Source: Shewanella sp. MBTL60-007 (GTDB taxonomy: Bacteria > Pseudomonadota > Gammaproteobacteria > Enterobacterales > Shewanellaceae). Taken from it: a DNA stretch of 64,000 nucleotides. Positions 35,022 through 43,399 of the stretch are shown here, piece by piece. The stretch covers positions 1 to 64,000 of the forward strand of contig NZ_BPET01000021.1 of NCBI RefSeq assembly GCF_019654915.1. Direction: 5' to 3'. The translations under genes and the position numbers were made by a program. The first letter of the stretch is position 1, and each line of letters starts with the position of its first letter. The notes under the pieces are model-generated. The model saw nothing but the letters and a program-made list of their open reading frames with translations. It was not told the origin of the DNA and did no database searches.

Positions 35022-35097
35022 GGCTAAAAGATAGGTTCTAGGGCGTTCGCAGGCTCACTTCGAGGGCGCTGCGCTTCTAGATTCTAGGAAAAGCACA

Positions 35098-35510
35098 AGC
35101 TAAGACGGTTAAAGCTGAGACGGTTAAAGCTGAGACGGTTAAAGCTGAGACGGTTAAAGCTGAGACGGTTAAAGCTGAGACGGTTAAAGCTGAGATGGTT
35201 AAAGCTGGGACGGTTTAAGCAAAGACGGTTAAAGCTAAGACGGTTAAAGCTAAGATGGTTCAAGCTAAGACGGTTCAAGCTGAGACGGTCAAGCGAAGAC
35301 GGTTCAAGCTAAGATGGTTAAAGCTGAGACGGTTAAAGCTGAGACGGTTAAAGCTGAGACGGTTAAAGCTGAGACGGTTAAAGCTGGGACGGTTTAAGCA
35401 AAGACGGTTAAAGCTAAGATGGTTAAAGCTAAGACGGTTAAAGCTAAGACGGTTAAAGCTGAGACGGTTAAAGCTGAGACGGTCAAGCAAAGACGATTTA
35501 AGCTAAGATT
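35098..35510. repeat. 15-bp minisatellite (about 27 units) behind flrA
   Basis: The unit GCTGAGACGGTTAAA (variants GCTAAG, GATGG, GGTTC, GGTTTAAGCAAAG) repeats almost without gaps. A second-order repeat is visible: the rare unit GCTGGGACGGTTTAAGC occurs at 35204 and 35383, 179 bp apart, so about 12 units were duplicated as a block. Because 15 is a multiple of three, open frames appear on both strands, but I do not regard them as genes. The terminator just past the array suggests that it lies in the flrA transcript. Confidence 0.95.
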
Positions 35511-35520
35511 TTTCGTGAAT

Positions 35521-35550
35521 AAGCCAGAAGCTGAGTCTTCTGGCTTTTTA
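35521..35550 (+). terminator. Strong terminator past the minisatellite
   Basis: AAGCCAGAAG and CTTCTGGCTT form a perfect 10-bp stem with a 6-base loop, followed by a T-run. It is the first clear terminator after flrA. Confidence 0.9.
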
Positions 35551-35683
35551 CTGCCTTCACTTTAATCTTTTAAGCTTTTCCGTAAGCGAAGCGTTCCGTC
35601 AGGCCGCAGGCCGTTCGTCTTAGCTTGTTCGCCTTTGTTTTAACAGAACCTGCTTTTCCTAGAACCTAGAACCTTCTTTTAAC

Positions 35684-35705
35684 GTAGGTCGGCATTTATG
35701 CCGTC
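35684..35705. repeat. REP-like foldback GTAGGTCGGC..GCCGTC
   Basis: Same element as at 18643 and 38895: GTAG followed by CGGC-6 bases-GCCG. Confidence 0.6.
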
Positions 35706-35730
35706 ACTTTTTGAGTGTTCCTTATATTTT

Positions 35731-35752
35731 GATGGGCTAAAGCCCAACCTAC
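35731..35752. repeat. REP-like foldback of the GGGCTTTAGCCC type
   Basis: On the minus strand GTAGGTTGGGCTTTAGCCC.. is a GTAG-plus-foldback element of a type widespread in gamma-proteobacterial intergenic DNA. No RAYT gene is in the window. Confidence 0.6.
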
Positions 35753-36014
35753 AAAACTTACTCTGTAGGATTTATAAGTGACCCAGTTTCTTTGCTTTAA
35801 TGTTTTCCGTAAGCGAAGCGTCCTCGCAGTGAGCTTGCGAACGCCCTAGAGCCTTATCTGTGAGTGAGCTTGCGAACGTTCCGTCAGGCCGCAGGCCGTT
35901 CATCTTTAGCTTGTATCGTCTTAGCTTTCCCCTAGAATCTAGAAGGAGCAACGCGACGCCCTCGCAGTGACGCAGTCACGTCCTAGCAGCGAAGCGTCCT
36001 TCTTTTAAAAACAA

Positions 36015-36034
36015 CTGGCACAAATCCTGCTTTA
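36015..36034 (+). promoter_or_regulatory. Sigma-54 promoter for flrBC
   Basis: CTGGCACAAATCCTGCTTTA has GG-N10-GC spacing and lies 36 bp ahead of flrB. It is the expected target of FlrA. Confidence 0.85.
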
Positions 36035-36069
36035 ACCCCTGCAAATGCAGTTTTTTTGACGGGGTCACC

Positions 36070-37176
36070 ATGTCCGCTATTCCACAGTCTCAACTCGATG
36101 GGAATCTTGCTAGTACAAGAGCACCGAAGCGCCCGCAAGTGGTTGATGTACAACAAGCCGCGAATATGTCTAATCGTATGGATCATATCCTGCAGGCGAT
36201 GCCCTCTGGCGTGGTGATTATCAGTGGTGATGGTATCGTTACCGAGGCTAACCCCGTCGCGGTGGAGCTTCTAGGCACCCCTCTAGAAGGGCAGCGTTGG
36301 TTGCAGATCATTAATCGTGCATTCTCACCACAGGATGATGATGGTCATGAAGTGTCCCTGCGTAACGGTCGCCGAGTAAAGCTGGCAATTACCCCGCTTA
36401 CACCTGAGCCAGGCCAGCTAATTGTATTAACCGATCTAACCGAAACCCGTTTACTGCAAAAGAACTTATCACACCTGCAAAGGCTATCGGCGCTAGGCAA
36501 GATGGTAGCGACATTAGCACATCAAGTGAGAACGCCATTAAGTGCTGCACTGTTATATGCCTCAAACCTTGCCAGTCCAAAGATATCTGATGACTCGCGT
36601 AAACGCTTTCAAGGCAAGCTAGTCGACAGGCTCAATGAGCTAGAGCATCAAGTCAATGACATGCTGTTAATGGCGAAGGGGCGGCAGCAAGAGCTCGACT
36701 CGATTTTGGTTATCGAAGAGGTGGTCGATAATGTGCTGAGTAACTGCCAGCCGATTGCTGAGCAAAAAGGCTGCCGGTTGCATTTTAATAATGAGTCTAA
36801 GCAAAAAATTCGAGCGAATGATGCGGCGCTTTGTTCCGCTATCAACAATTTAGTGATGAACAGTTTAGAAGCGGATGCCAGTGAAGTGACTTTGCATGCT
36901 TATGATACGCAAACGGCGTTACATATTGATGTTATCGATAACGGCAAAGGGCTCGATGCCAATATGCAGCAAAAAGTACTGGAACCTTTCTTTACCACTA
37001 AATCACAAGGCACAGGCTTAGGGCTCGCAGTGGTACAAGCTGTGGTGAACAATCATGGTGGCAAGATGCAGTTTACTTGTCACTTAGGTAAAGGTTGTAC
37101 TGCGTCATTGAAGTTCCCGTTGCTTTCGCTAAATAAAGCTCACATTGAAGCTCAAGGAGAGAATGAGCATGTCTGA
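36070..37176 (+). CDS. flrB: Flagellar sensor histidine kinase FlrB
   Basis: A 368-residue soluble kinase without membrane segments. PAS domain (about 35-115; ILQAMPSGVVIISGDGIVTE), HisKA with the phosphoacceptor His in LAHQVRTPLSAALLYA (about residue 155), then HATPase with N-box NNLVMNSLEA, G1 DNGKGLD and G2 GTGLGLAVV. It phosphorylates FlrC. Its stop overlaps the flrC start by 8 bp. Confidence 0.95.
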   Translation: MSAIPQSQLDGNLASTRAPKRPQVVDVQQAANMSNRMDHILQAMPSGVVIISGDGIVTEANPVAVELLGTPLEGQRWLQIINRAFSPQDDDGHEVSLRNGRRVKLAITPLTPEPGQLIVLTDLTETRLLQKNLSHLQRLSALGKMVATLAHQVRTPLSAALLYASNLASPKISDDSRKRFQGKLVDRLNELEHQVNDMLLMAKGRQQELDSILVIEEVVDNVLSNCQPIAEQKGCRLHFNNESKQKIRANDAALCSAINNLVMNSLEADASEVTLHAYDTQTALHIDVIDNGKGLDANMQQKVLEPFFTTKSQGTGLGLAVVQAVVNNHGGKMQFTCHLGKGCTASLKFPLLSLNKAHIEAQGENEHV

Positions 37177-38524
37177 AGGTAGGTTATTACTGGTTGAGGA
37201 TGATGCTTCACTGCGTGAGGCGCTACTCGATACCTTGATGCTGGCCCATTACGATTGTGTCGATGTGGCATCGGCGGAAGAGGCGATTTTGTCTCTTAAA
37301 GCTAACACATTTGATCTGGTCATTAGCGATGTACAGATGGAGGGGATAGGTGGTATAGGTCTGCTCAACTATATGCAGCAACATCATCCTAAGATCCCGG
37401 TATTATTGATGACGGCGTACGCCACCATAGATAACGCCGTTAACGCGATGAAACTCGGTGCAGTGGATTATTTAGCAAAACCATTTTCGCCCGAGGTATT
37501 ACTCAACCAAGTCTCACGTTATATGCCAGCAAAAGCGGCAGAAGGAACGCCGATAGTTGCCGATGAAAAGAGTATTGCGCTGCTAGCGCTTGCTCAGAGG
37601 GTCGCGGCATCCGATGCCTCGGTGATGATCCTGGGACCCAGCGGCAGTGGTAAAGAGGTATTGGCTCGTTATATCCATCAGAACAGTCAACGCGCAGAGC
37701 AGCCGTTTATTGCCATTAACTGCGCGGCAATTCCTGAAAACATGCTAGAAGCAACACTCTTTGGCTACGAGAAAGGTGCATTTACAGGCGCTTATCAAGC
37801 CTGTCCAGGCAAGTTTGAACAGGCACAAGGCGGTACTTTGCTGCTCGATGAAATATCAGAGATGGAAGTCGGGCTGCAGGCTAAGTTGCTTAGAGTATTG
37901 CAGGAGCGTGAAGTGGAGCGTTTAGGCGGCCGTAAAACCATTAAGCTCGATGTGCGGGTGTTAGCCACCTCAAACCGAGACTTGAAATCGATGGCGGCAT
38001 CGGGTGAATTTAGAGAAGATCTGTATTATAGAATTAACGTTTTTCCGCTGACTTGGCCTGCGCTGAATCAACGTCCAGCCGATATCCTTCCTCTTGCAAG
38101 ACACTTGCTACAACGCCATGCAGCGATTGCTAACCGTAATGAAGTGCCAGAATTTAGTGAATGTGCATCACGGCGCTTATTGGCGCACCGCTGGCCGGGT
38201 AATGTGCGCGAACTGGATAATGTGGTGCAGCGGGCACTGATTTTATCTATGTCGGCTAAGGTGACGGCGGCAGATATAATTATCGACTCTCAAGAGTTGG
38301 ACTTAGCTGGCGAAGTCGCCCCAGCGTTGGCGGGTAATAAGCCCGCTGAACTGGACGGTTTAGGCGATGAGTTAAAGGCGCAAGAGCATGTGATCATCTT
38401 AGAGACTCTTTCTCAATGTGGCGGCAGTCGTAAGCTTGTGGCTGAGAAGCTGGGGATCAGTGCCAGAACCCTGCGCTACAAGATGGCTAAAATGCGAGAT
38501 CAAGGTATTCAAATACCGGCTTAA
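37169..38524 (+). CDS. flrC: Sigma-54-dependent response regulator FlrC
   Basis: A 451-residue protein. The ATG at 37169 is preferred (AAGGAG nine bases upstream); ATG 37163 and TTG 37145 are also in frame. REC domain with phosphoacceptor Asp in LVISDVQMEGIGG (about 54), AAA+ domain with GPSGSGKEV, canonical GAFTGAYQ and LLLDEISEM, then a Fis-type HTH (RKLVAEKLGISARTLRYKM). FlrC drives the class III sigma-54 promoters listed here. It is followed by a repeat-filled gap. Confidence 0.95.
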   Translation: MSEGRLLLVEDDASLREALLDTLMLAHYDCVDVASAEEAILSLKANTFDLVISDVQMEGIGGIGLLNYMQQHHPKIPVLLMTAYATIDNAVNAMKLGAVDYLAKPFSPEVLLNQVSRYMPAKAAEGTPIVADEKSIALLALAQRVAASDASVMILGPSGSGKEVLARYIHQNSQRAEQPFIAINCAAIPENMLEATLFGYEKGAFTGAYQACPGKFEQAQGGTLLLDEISEMEVGLQAKLLRVLQEREVERLGGRKTIKLDVRVLATSNRDLKSMAASGEFREDLYYRINVFPLTWPALNQRPADILPLARHLLQRHAAIANRNEVPEFSECASRRLLAHRWPGNVRELDNVVQRALILSMSAKVTAADIIIDSQELDLAGEVAPALAGNKPAELDGLGDELKAQEHVIILETLSQCGGSRKLVAEKLGISARTLRYKMAKMRDQGIQIPA

Positions 38525-38539
38525 AAGCCGAGAAGGATG

Positions 38540-39235
38540 TTAGTTGAGGGCGTTCGCAGGCTCACTGCGAGAGCGCTTCGCTTCTAGGGCGGACTTCGTC
38601 CTGCTATACAATCAAAGGCTAAGACGAACGCTTCGCTGACGGAAGACGGAACGTTCGCAGGCTCACTGCGAGGGCGTTCGCAGGCTCACTTCGAGGACGT
38701 TCGCAGGCTCACTTCGAGGACGTTCGCTGGCTCACTGCGAGAGCGCTTCGCTTCTAGGGCGGACTTCGTCCTGCTATACAATCAAAGGCTAAGACGAACG
38801 CTTCGCTGACGGAAGACGGAACGTTCGCAGGCTCACTCACAGAACGCTACGCTTACGGTATAAGCAAAGGAAAAGAGTGTAATAGTTAAGTTTTGTAGGT
38901 CGGCATTTATGCCGTCGCTTTTGATCTTATTTTTTCCGTAAGGCCGCAGGCCGTTCATCTTCGCTTGTTCGTCTCAGCTGTCATCGTCTTTGCTTTCACC
39001 TAGCCCCTAGAAGTCGCAACGCGACGCCCTCGAAGTGACGCAGTCACGTCCTAGCAGCGTAGCGTCCTTCTCAGCTTTAACCTTTCTTTTCCGTAAGCGC
39101 AGCGTTCCGTAGTGGCGAAGCCACGTGCCGTAAGGCCGCAGCCGTTCGTCTTTTATTTTTGTCCGTCTTTGCTTTTACCTAGGACCTTTCTTTGCCTTTC
39201 CTAACAGCGTAGCGTCCTTTCTTAGCTTTTCCCTT
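38540..39235. repeat. Mosaic repeat cluster with 170-bp direct repeat, flrC-fliE gap
   Basis: A block of about 113 bp (GAGAGCGCTTCGCTTCTAGG, GGCGGACTTCGTCCTGCTAT, then GGCTAAGACGAACGCTTCG) occurs at about 38554-38666 and again at 38724-38836, exactly 170 bp apart. Between the copies CGTTCGCAGGCTCAC is repeated four times. A REP-like foldback (38895-38916) and further words (GGCCGCAGGCCGTTC, GTGACGCAGTCACGTC, GTGGCGAAGCCACG) follow up to the fliE promoter. There is no gene. Confidence 0.9.
38895..38916. repeat. REP-like foldback GTAGGTCGGC..GCCGTC
   Basis: Third copy of the element also seen at 18643 and 35684, with a T-run after it (GCTTTTG). Confidence 0.6.
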
Positions 39236-39246
39236 CCTTTGACAAA

Positions 39247-39266
39247 CTGGCAAGCTATTTGCTTTA
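39247..39266 (+). promoter_or_regulatory. Sigma-54 promoter for fliEFGHIJ
   Basis: CTGGCAAGCTATTTGCTTTA has GG-N10-GC spacing and lies 48 bp ahead of fliE. Confidence 0.85.
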
Positions 39267-39313
39267 TCTAGCTATATCTATATTTCGTCAAGAAATCGAC
39301 ATGGGAGATAAGT

Positions 39314-39646
39314 ATGCAAATTGGTGCGAATTCTTTACTGCAAGAGATGCAGTCACTTAATGGTCAGATCGGCACTTCAAGCATTCAAACTGGGATCACG
39401 CGTCAGGTACAAAATACCTCTGGCAGTGATTTTGGTCAGTTACTCTCCCAAGCTGTTGGAAATGTAAGCGAACTTCAAGCAAATGCTTCTAATCTCGCCA
39501 CTCGACTCGATATGGGAGATACCACGGTGACATTATCTGATACCGTGATCGCCAGAGAAAAATCTAGCGTTGCTTTCGAGGCAACCGTGCAAGTGCGAAA
39601 TAAGCTGGTTGAAGCTTATAAAGAAATTATGAGTATGCCTGTTTAG
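39314..39646 (+). CDS. fliE: MS-ring-rod junction protein FliE
   Basis: A 110-residue protein with the FliE core SDFGQLLSQAVGNVSELQAN and the conserved end AFEATVQVRNKLVEAYKEIM. It joins the MS ring to the rod and is the first protein exported. It is first gene of the fliE-J unit. Confidence 0.95.
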   Translation: MQIGANSLLQEMQSLNGQIGTSSIQTGITRQVQNTSGSDFGQLLSQAVGNVSELQANASNLATRLDMGDTTVTLSDTVIAREKSSVAFEATVQVRNKLVEAYKEIMSMPV

Positions 39647-39676
39647 GCCTTTATTAGATAAAAGCAGGGTACAAGA

Positions 39677-41389
39677 GTGAGTACAGAAATGGTTGTAGGA
39701 ACAGGCTCAGGTTTAGCAACGAGCCCACAAACATCAGGTGTTCAAGAGGAACATAAGCCGGGCTTTATGGGCGCGCTGGGTGGGGTCGATCTACTACGTC
39801 AAGTGACGATGATCTTAGCCCTCGCTATCTGTTTGGCTGTCGCCGTTTTTGTGATGATTTGGGCGCAAGAGCCTGAGTATCGCCCGCTTGGACAGATGAG
39901 CACCGCAGAGATGGTGCAAGTACTGGACGTACTAGATAAAAATAAAGTTAAGTATGAAATCCAAGGCGATGTCGTCAAAGTTCCAGAAGACAAGTTTCAA
40001 GATGTAAGAATGTTATTAAGCCGAGAAGGGCTCGATAACCAAGAAGCCAATAATGACTTCCTAAATAAAGACAGTGGTTTTGGCGTGAGTCAGCGCATGG
40101 AGCAGGCTCGTCTGAAACATAGTCAAGAGCAAAACCTCGCTCGTACCATTGAAGAGTTAAAAAGTGTTACTCGCGCTAAAGTGATTTTAGCCTTGCCGAA
40201 AGAGAATGTCTTCGCTCGCAACCGCTCTAAGCCCAGTGCTACCGTGGTTGTTAGTACTCGTCGAAGTGGCCTCAGCCAAGAAGAAATTGACTCAATAGTC
40301 GATATTGTTGCCTCTGCGGTACATAACCTTGAACCCAATAAAGTGACCGTGACTGATGCCAATGGTCGCCTGCTTAACTCAGGTACACAAGATGGCAGTT
40401 CGGCTATAGCGCGTCGCGAGCTAGAAATTGTACAGCAGAAAGAGTCTGAGTACCGCACTAAGGTCGAATCGATTCTTATGCCAATCTTGGGGCCTGAAAA
40501 CTTTACTTCTCAGGTTGATGTCAGCATGGACTTTACCGCGGTAGAGCAAACGGCTAAGCGCTATAACCCTGACTTGCCCGCACTACGCAGCGAGATGGTG
40601 GTTGAGAATAATTCTGCCGGGGGCTCAAGTGGTGGGATCCCTGGTGCGCTTTCTAATCAGCCTCCAATGGAGTCTGATATTCCTCAAGAGGTGAATGCTG
40701 AGGAGGCTACAAAGCAGGTTTCAGGTAGCAGTCACAAAGAAGCAACTCGTAATTTTGAGCTAAACACCACGATTAGTCATACCCGTCAGCAAGTTGGCAC
40801 CTTAAGGCGCGTGAGCGTGTCGGTTGCCGTTGACTATAAGAATGGTCCAGTCTCGGAAGACGGCAGTGTGAATCGCGTACCACGTACCGAGCAAGAGCTA
40901 GCCAATATTCGTCGTTTACTCGAGGGCGCAGTGGGGTTTAACACTCAGCGTGGCGACATTATTGAAGTGGTCTCAGTGCCATTTATGGATCAGCTTATCG
41001 AAGAAGCGCCAGCGCTTGAAATGTGGGAAGAGCCTTGGTTCTGGCGTGCGGTTAAGTTGGCACTCGGTGCGTTAGTGGTTATCGTATTAATCGTGTTTGT
41101 TGTTCGCCCAATGCTCAAGAAGTTAGTTTATCCAGATAGCGTTAATATGCCAGATGAACCGCAGACGGGGGGAGAGCTTGCAGAAATCGAAGATCAATAT
41201 GCAGCCGATACGCTAGGCATGTTACAGCGCCCCGAAGCAGAATATAGTTATGCCGATGATGGCTCGATTTTAATCCCAGATCTACATAAAGATGATGACA
41301 TGATTAAAGCGATCCGTGCACTGGTTGCTAATGAGCCTGAACTATCGACCCAAGTCGTGAAAAACTGGTTACTTGAAGATGACAAATAA
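39677..41389 (+). CDS. fliF: MS-ring protein FliF
   Basis: A 570-residue protein beginning at GTG 39677. Two membrane segments flank a large periplasmic part: LALAICLAVAVFVMIWA (about 45-65) and LALGALVVIVLIVFVVRP (about 458-476). In between are the ring-building motifs (LLSREGLDNQEANNDFLN, VEQTAKRYNPDLPALRSE). The C-terminal tail binds FliG. It forms the MS ring and overlaps fliG by 11 bp. Confidence 0.96.
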   Translation: MSTEMVVGTGSGLATSPQTSGVQEEHKPGFMGALGGVDLLRQVTMILALAICLAVAVFVMIWAQEPEYRPLGQMSTAEMVQVLDVLDKNKVKYEIQGDVVKVPEDKFQDVRMLLSREGLDNQEANNDFLNKDSGFGVSQRMEQARLKHSQEQNLARTIEELKSVTRAKVILALPKENVFARNRSKPSATVVVSTRRSGLSQEEIDSIVDIVASAVHNLEPNKVTVTDANGRLLNSGTQDGSSAIARRELEIVQQKESEYRTKVESILMPILGPENFTSQVDVSMDFTAVEQTAKRYNPDLPALRSEMVVENNSAGGSSGGIPGALSNQPPMESDIPQEVNAEEATKQVSGSSHKEATRNFELNTTISHTRQQVGTLRRVSVSVAVDYKNGPVSEDGSVNRVPRTEQELANIRRLLEGAVGFNTQRGDIIEVVSVPFMDQLIEEAPALEMWEEPWFWRAVKLALGALVVIVLIVFVVRPMLKKLVYPDSVNMPDEPQTGGELAEIEDQYAADTLGMLQRPEAEYSYADDGSILIPDLHKDDDMIKAIRALVANEPELSTQVVKNWLLEDDK

Positions 41390-42428
41390 TACTAATTTAG
41401 AAGCTAAGTCAGAAGCAGAAGGCTTTAAGACAAGTGATTTAAGCGGCATCGAGAAAACGGCAATTTTGCTGTTAAGTTTGAGTGAGAGTGATGCAGCCTC
41501 TATCTTAAAGCACCTAGAGCCTAAGCAGGTACAGAAGGTGGGAATGGCGATGGCGGCTATGCAGGACTTTGGCCAAGAGAAGGTCATTGGCGTTCATAAG
41601 CTATTCCTCGATGAGATCCAAAAGTATTCATCTATTGGTTTTAACAGTGAAGAATTTGTCCGCAAAGCGCTTACGGCGGCATTAGGTGAAGACAAAGCTG
41701 GCAACCTGATTGAGCAGATCATTATGGGCGGCGGCGCCAAAGGCTTGGATTCACTTAAATGGATGGATGCTCGTCAGGTGGCGACGATTATCCAGAATGA
41801 ACACCCACAGATCCAAACTATCGTTCTGTCTTACCTCGAGCCAGATCAGGCCGCAGAGATTTTTGGCCAGTTCCCTGAAAATACCCGTTTAGATTTGATG
41901 ATGCGGATCGCTAACCTCGAAGAAGTTCAGCCTGCCGCATTGCAAGAGCTTAACGATATCATGGAGAAACAGTTTGCTGGTCAAGGTGGTGCTCAGGCGG
42001 CTAAGATGGGCGGCCTAAAAGCTGCGGCAAACATCATGAACTATCTAGATACTGGAGTTGAGAGTCACCTGATGGAGACGATGCGCGAATCCGATGAAGA
42101 GATGGCGCAGCAGATCCAAGACTTGATGTTTGTGTTTGAAAATCTCATTGATGTCGATGACATGGGCATTCAGGTTCTACTGCGTGAAGTTCAACAAGAC
42201 GTATTGATGAAGGCGTTAAAAGGCGCCGATGATCAACTCAAAGATAAGTTACTCAGTAATATGTCTAAGCGTGCAGCAGAGTTACTAAGAGATGACCTAG
42301 AAGCAATGGGGCCGATTAGAATTAGTGAAGTTGAAGTCGCTCAGAAAGAGATCTTATCTATTGCTCGCCGCCTAAGCGACAGTGGTGAGATTATGCTTGG
42401 CGGTGGAGGCGGTGAAGAGTTTCTATAA
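41379..42428 (+). CDS. fliG: Motor switch protein FliG
   Basis: A 349-residue protein read from ATG 41379 within the fliF end. FliG_N (SGIEKTAILLLSLSESDAAS), the middle domain with EHPQIQ in NEHPQIQTIVLSYL, and the C-terminal torque helix (QQDVLMKALKGADDQLKDKL). It transmits stator torque and switches direction with FliM and FliN. The TAA stop shares a base with the fliH ATG. Confidence 0.97.
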   Translation: MTNNTNLEAKSEAEGFKTSDLSGIEKTAILLLSLSESDAASILKHLEPKQVQKVGMAMAAMQDFGQEKVIGVHKLFLDEIQKYSSIGFNSEEFVRKALTAALGEDKAGNLIEQIIMGGGAKGLDSLKWMDARQVATIIQNEHPQIQTIVLSYLEPDQAAEIFGQFPENTRLDLMMRIANLEEVQPAALQELNDIMEKQFAGQGGAQAAKMGGLKAAANIMNYLDTGVESHLMETMRESDEEMAQQIQDLMFVFENLIDVDDMGIQVLLREVQQDVLMKALKGADDQLKDKLLSNMSKRAAELLRDDLEAMGPIRISEVEVAQKEILSIARRLSDSGEIMLGGGGGEEFL

Positions 42429-43399
42429 TGACTGACCCTAAAAAGCCACAAGGCGCCAGTATCAATACAAGTGATGAGTTTGAACATTGGGACCTGCCAG
42501 ATATTGCTCAGCAGCGTGCGCCCTCCTCACAGAATATGTTCGGTCGTCAGAGCTTGCAACTGCAAGTTGAGGAGCAAGCTGAGGTTGAATCAATCTTACC
42601 GCCTACATTAAGTGAAATTGAGGATATTCGTGCTCATGCTGAGCAAGAGGGCTTTGCTGAGGGGCAAGAAAAAGGCTACAACGAAGGCCTTGAAAAAGGG
42701 CGCTTAGAGGGACTCGAACAGGGACATAACGAAGGTTTCTCCCAGGGCCAGCAGCAAGGTTATCAAGAGGGACTACAGGCGGCATCCGAGGCACTGCAAC
42801 GTTTCGAGAACCTGTTGAGCCAGTTTGAAGCTCCCTTATCAATTTTAGATACCGAAATAGAGAAAGAACTGCTCAATACCTCAATGGCGTTGGCAAAAGC
42901 GGTTATTGGTCATGAATTGAAAACCTATCCTGAGCATATCTTAGCGGCCTTGCGTCAGGGCGTTGACTCTTTGCCGATAAAGGAGCAGAAGGTCAACATC
43001 AGAGTCACTCCCAGTGACGACGCGCTGATCTCTGAGTTGTACTCTCAAACCCAGCTAGAGCGTAACCGTTGGGAGATCGAAGCCGACCCCAGCTTAACTG
43101 CCGGAGATTGCGTTATTACCAGCGGTCGCAGCCATATCGATATGACGCTCGAAACGCGTATGCAGCATGTCTTTTTAGAGTTAGATAAGCATCAACAAGA
43201 TCTACAGCAGTTAAAGGAGCAGCAAGAGGACGCCTTGCTTGCGCAAAGACAAACTAAGGCTCAGGAACAAGCGGCTACTGTCGAGCCAAGATTAGATGTT
43301 CAGCAGCCTGAGTCTAACGCTGTAGACAGTGGCCAACCAACCGCAGCTATTAAGGCTAATGAAGGTGAGCATGCAGACCCGTCAGCACCAACTCCGTAA
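42428..43399 (+). CDS. fliH: Export ATPase regulator FliH
   Basis: A 323-residue protein, longer than enteric FliH. Residues about 70-120 carry the family's glycine-spaced helix repeats ([19 protein letters not shown] and onward, E/Q-x-x-x-G every four residues). A FliH/HrpE core ([20 protein letters not shown]) follows, then a long Gln/Glu-rich tail that is probably disordered. It binds FliI and holds it at the export gate. It overlaps fliI by 29 bp. Confidence 0.93.
   Translation: MTDPKKPQGASINTSDEFEHWDLPDIAQQRAPSSQNMFGRQSLQLQVEEQAEVESILPPTLSEIEDIRAHAEQEGFAEGQEKGYNEGLEKGRLEGLEQGHNEGFSQGQQQGYQEGLQAASEALQRFENLLSQFEAPLSILDTEIEKELLNTSMALAKAVIGHELKTYPEHILAALRQGVDSLPIKEQKVNIRVTPSDDALISELYSQTQLERNRWEIEADPSLTAGDCVITSGRSHIDMTLETRMQHVFLELDKHQQDLQQLKEQQEDALLAQRQTKAQEQAATVEPRLDVQQPESNAVDSGQPTAAIKANEGEHADPSAPTP

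Larger units (their letters stand above)
35575..36003. repeat. Mosaic GNA-triloop repeat cluster before flrB
   Basis: Words AAGCGAAGCGTTCCGT, AGGCCGCAGGCCGTTC, GTGAGCTTGCGAACG and GTGACGCAGTCACGTC recur, several twice. REP-like foldbacks lie at 35684-35705 (GTAGGTCGGC form) and 35731-35752 (inverse of a GTAGGTTGGGCTTTAGCCC form). The cluster ends at the flrB sigma-54 site. Confidence 0.85.

Noticed and set aside
35084..35506. Open frames on both strands through the minisatellite (FNRLS-type and LRRLK-type pentapeptides)
   Set aside because: They arise because a 15-bp unit has no stop in those frames. There is no ribosome site and no non-repeat protein sequence, and frames exist on both strands at once. 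The pentapeptide does not follow the A(D/N)Lxx pattern of true pentapeptide-repeat proteins.
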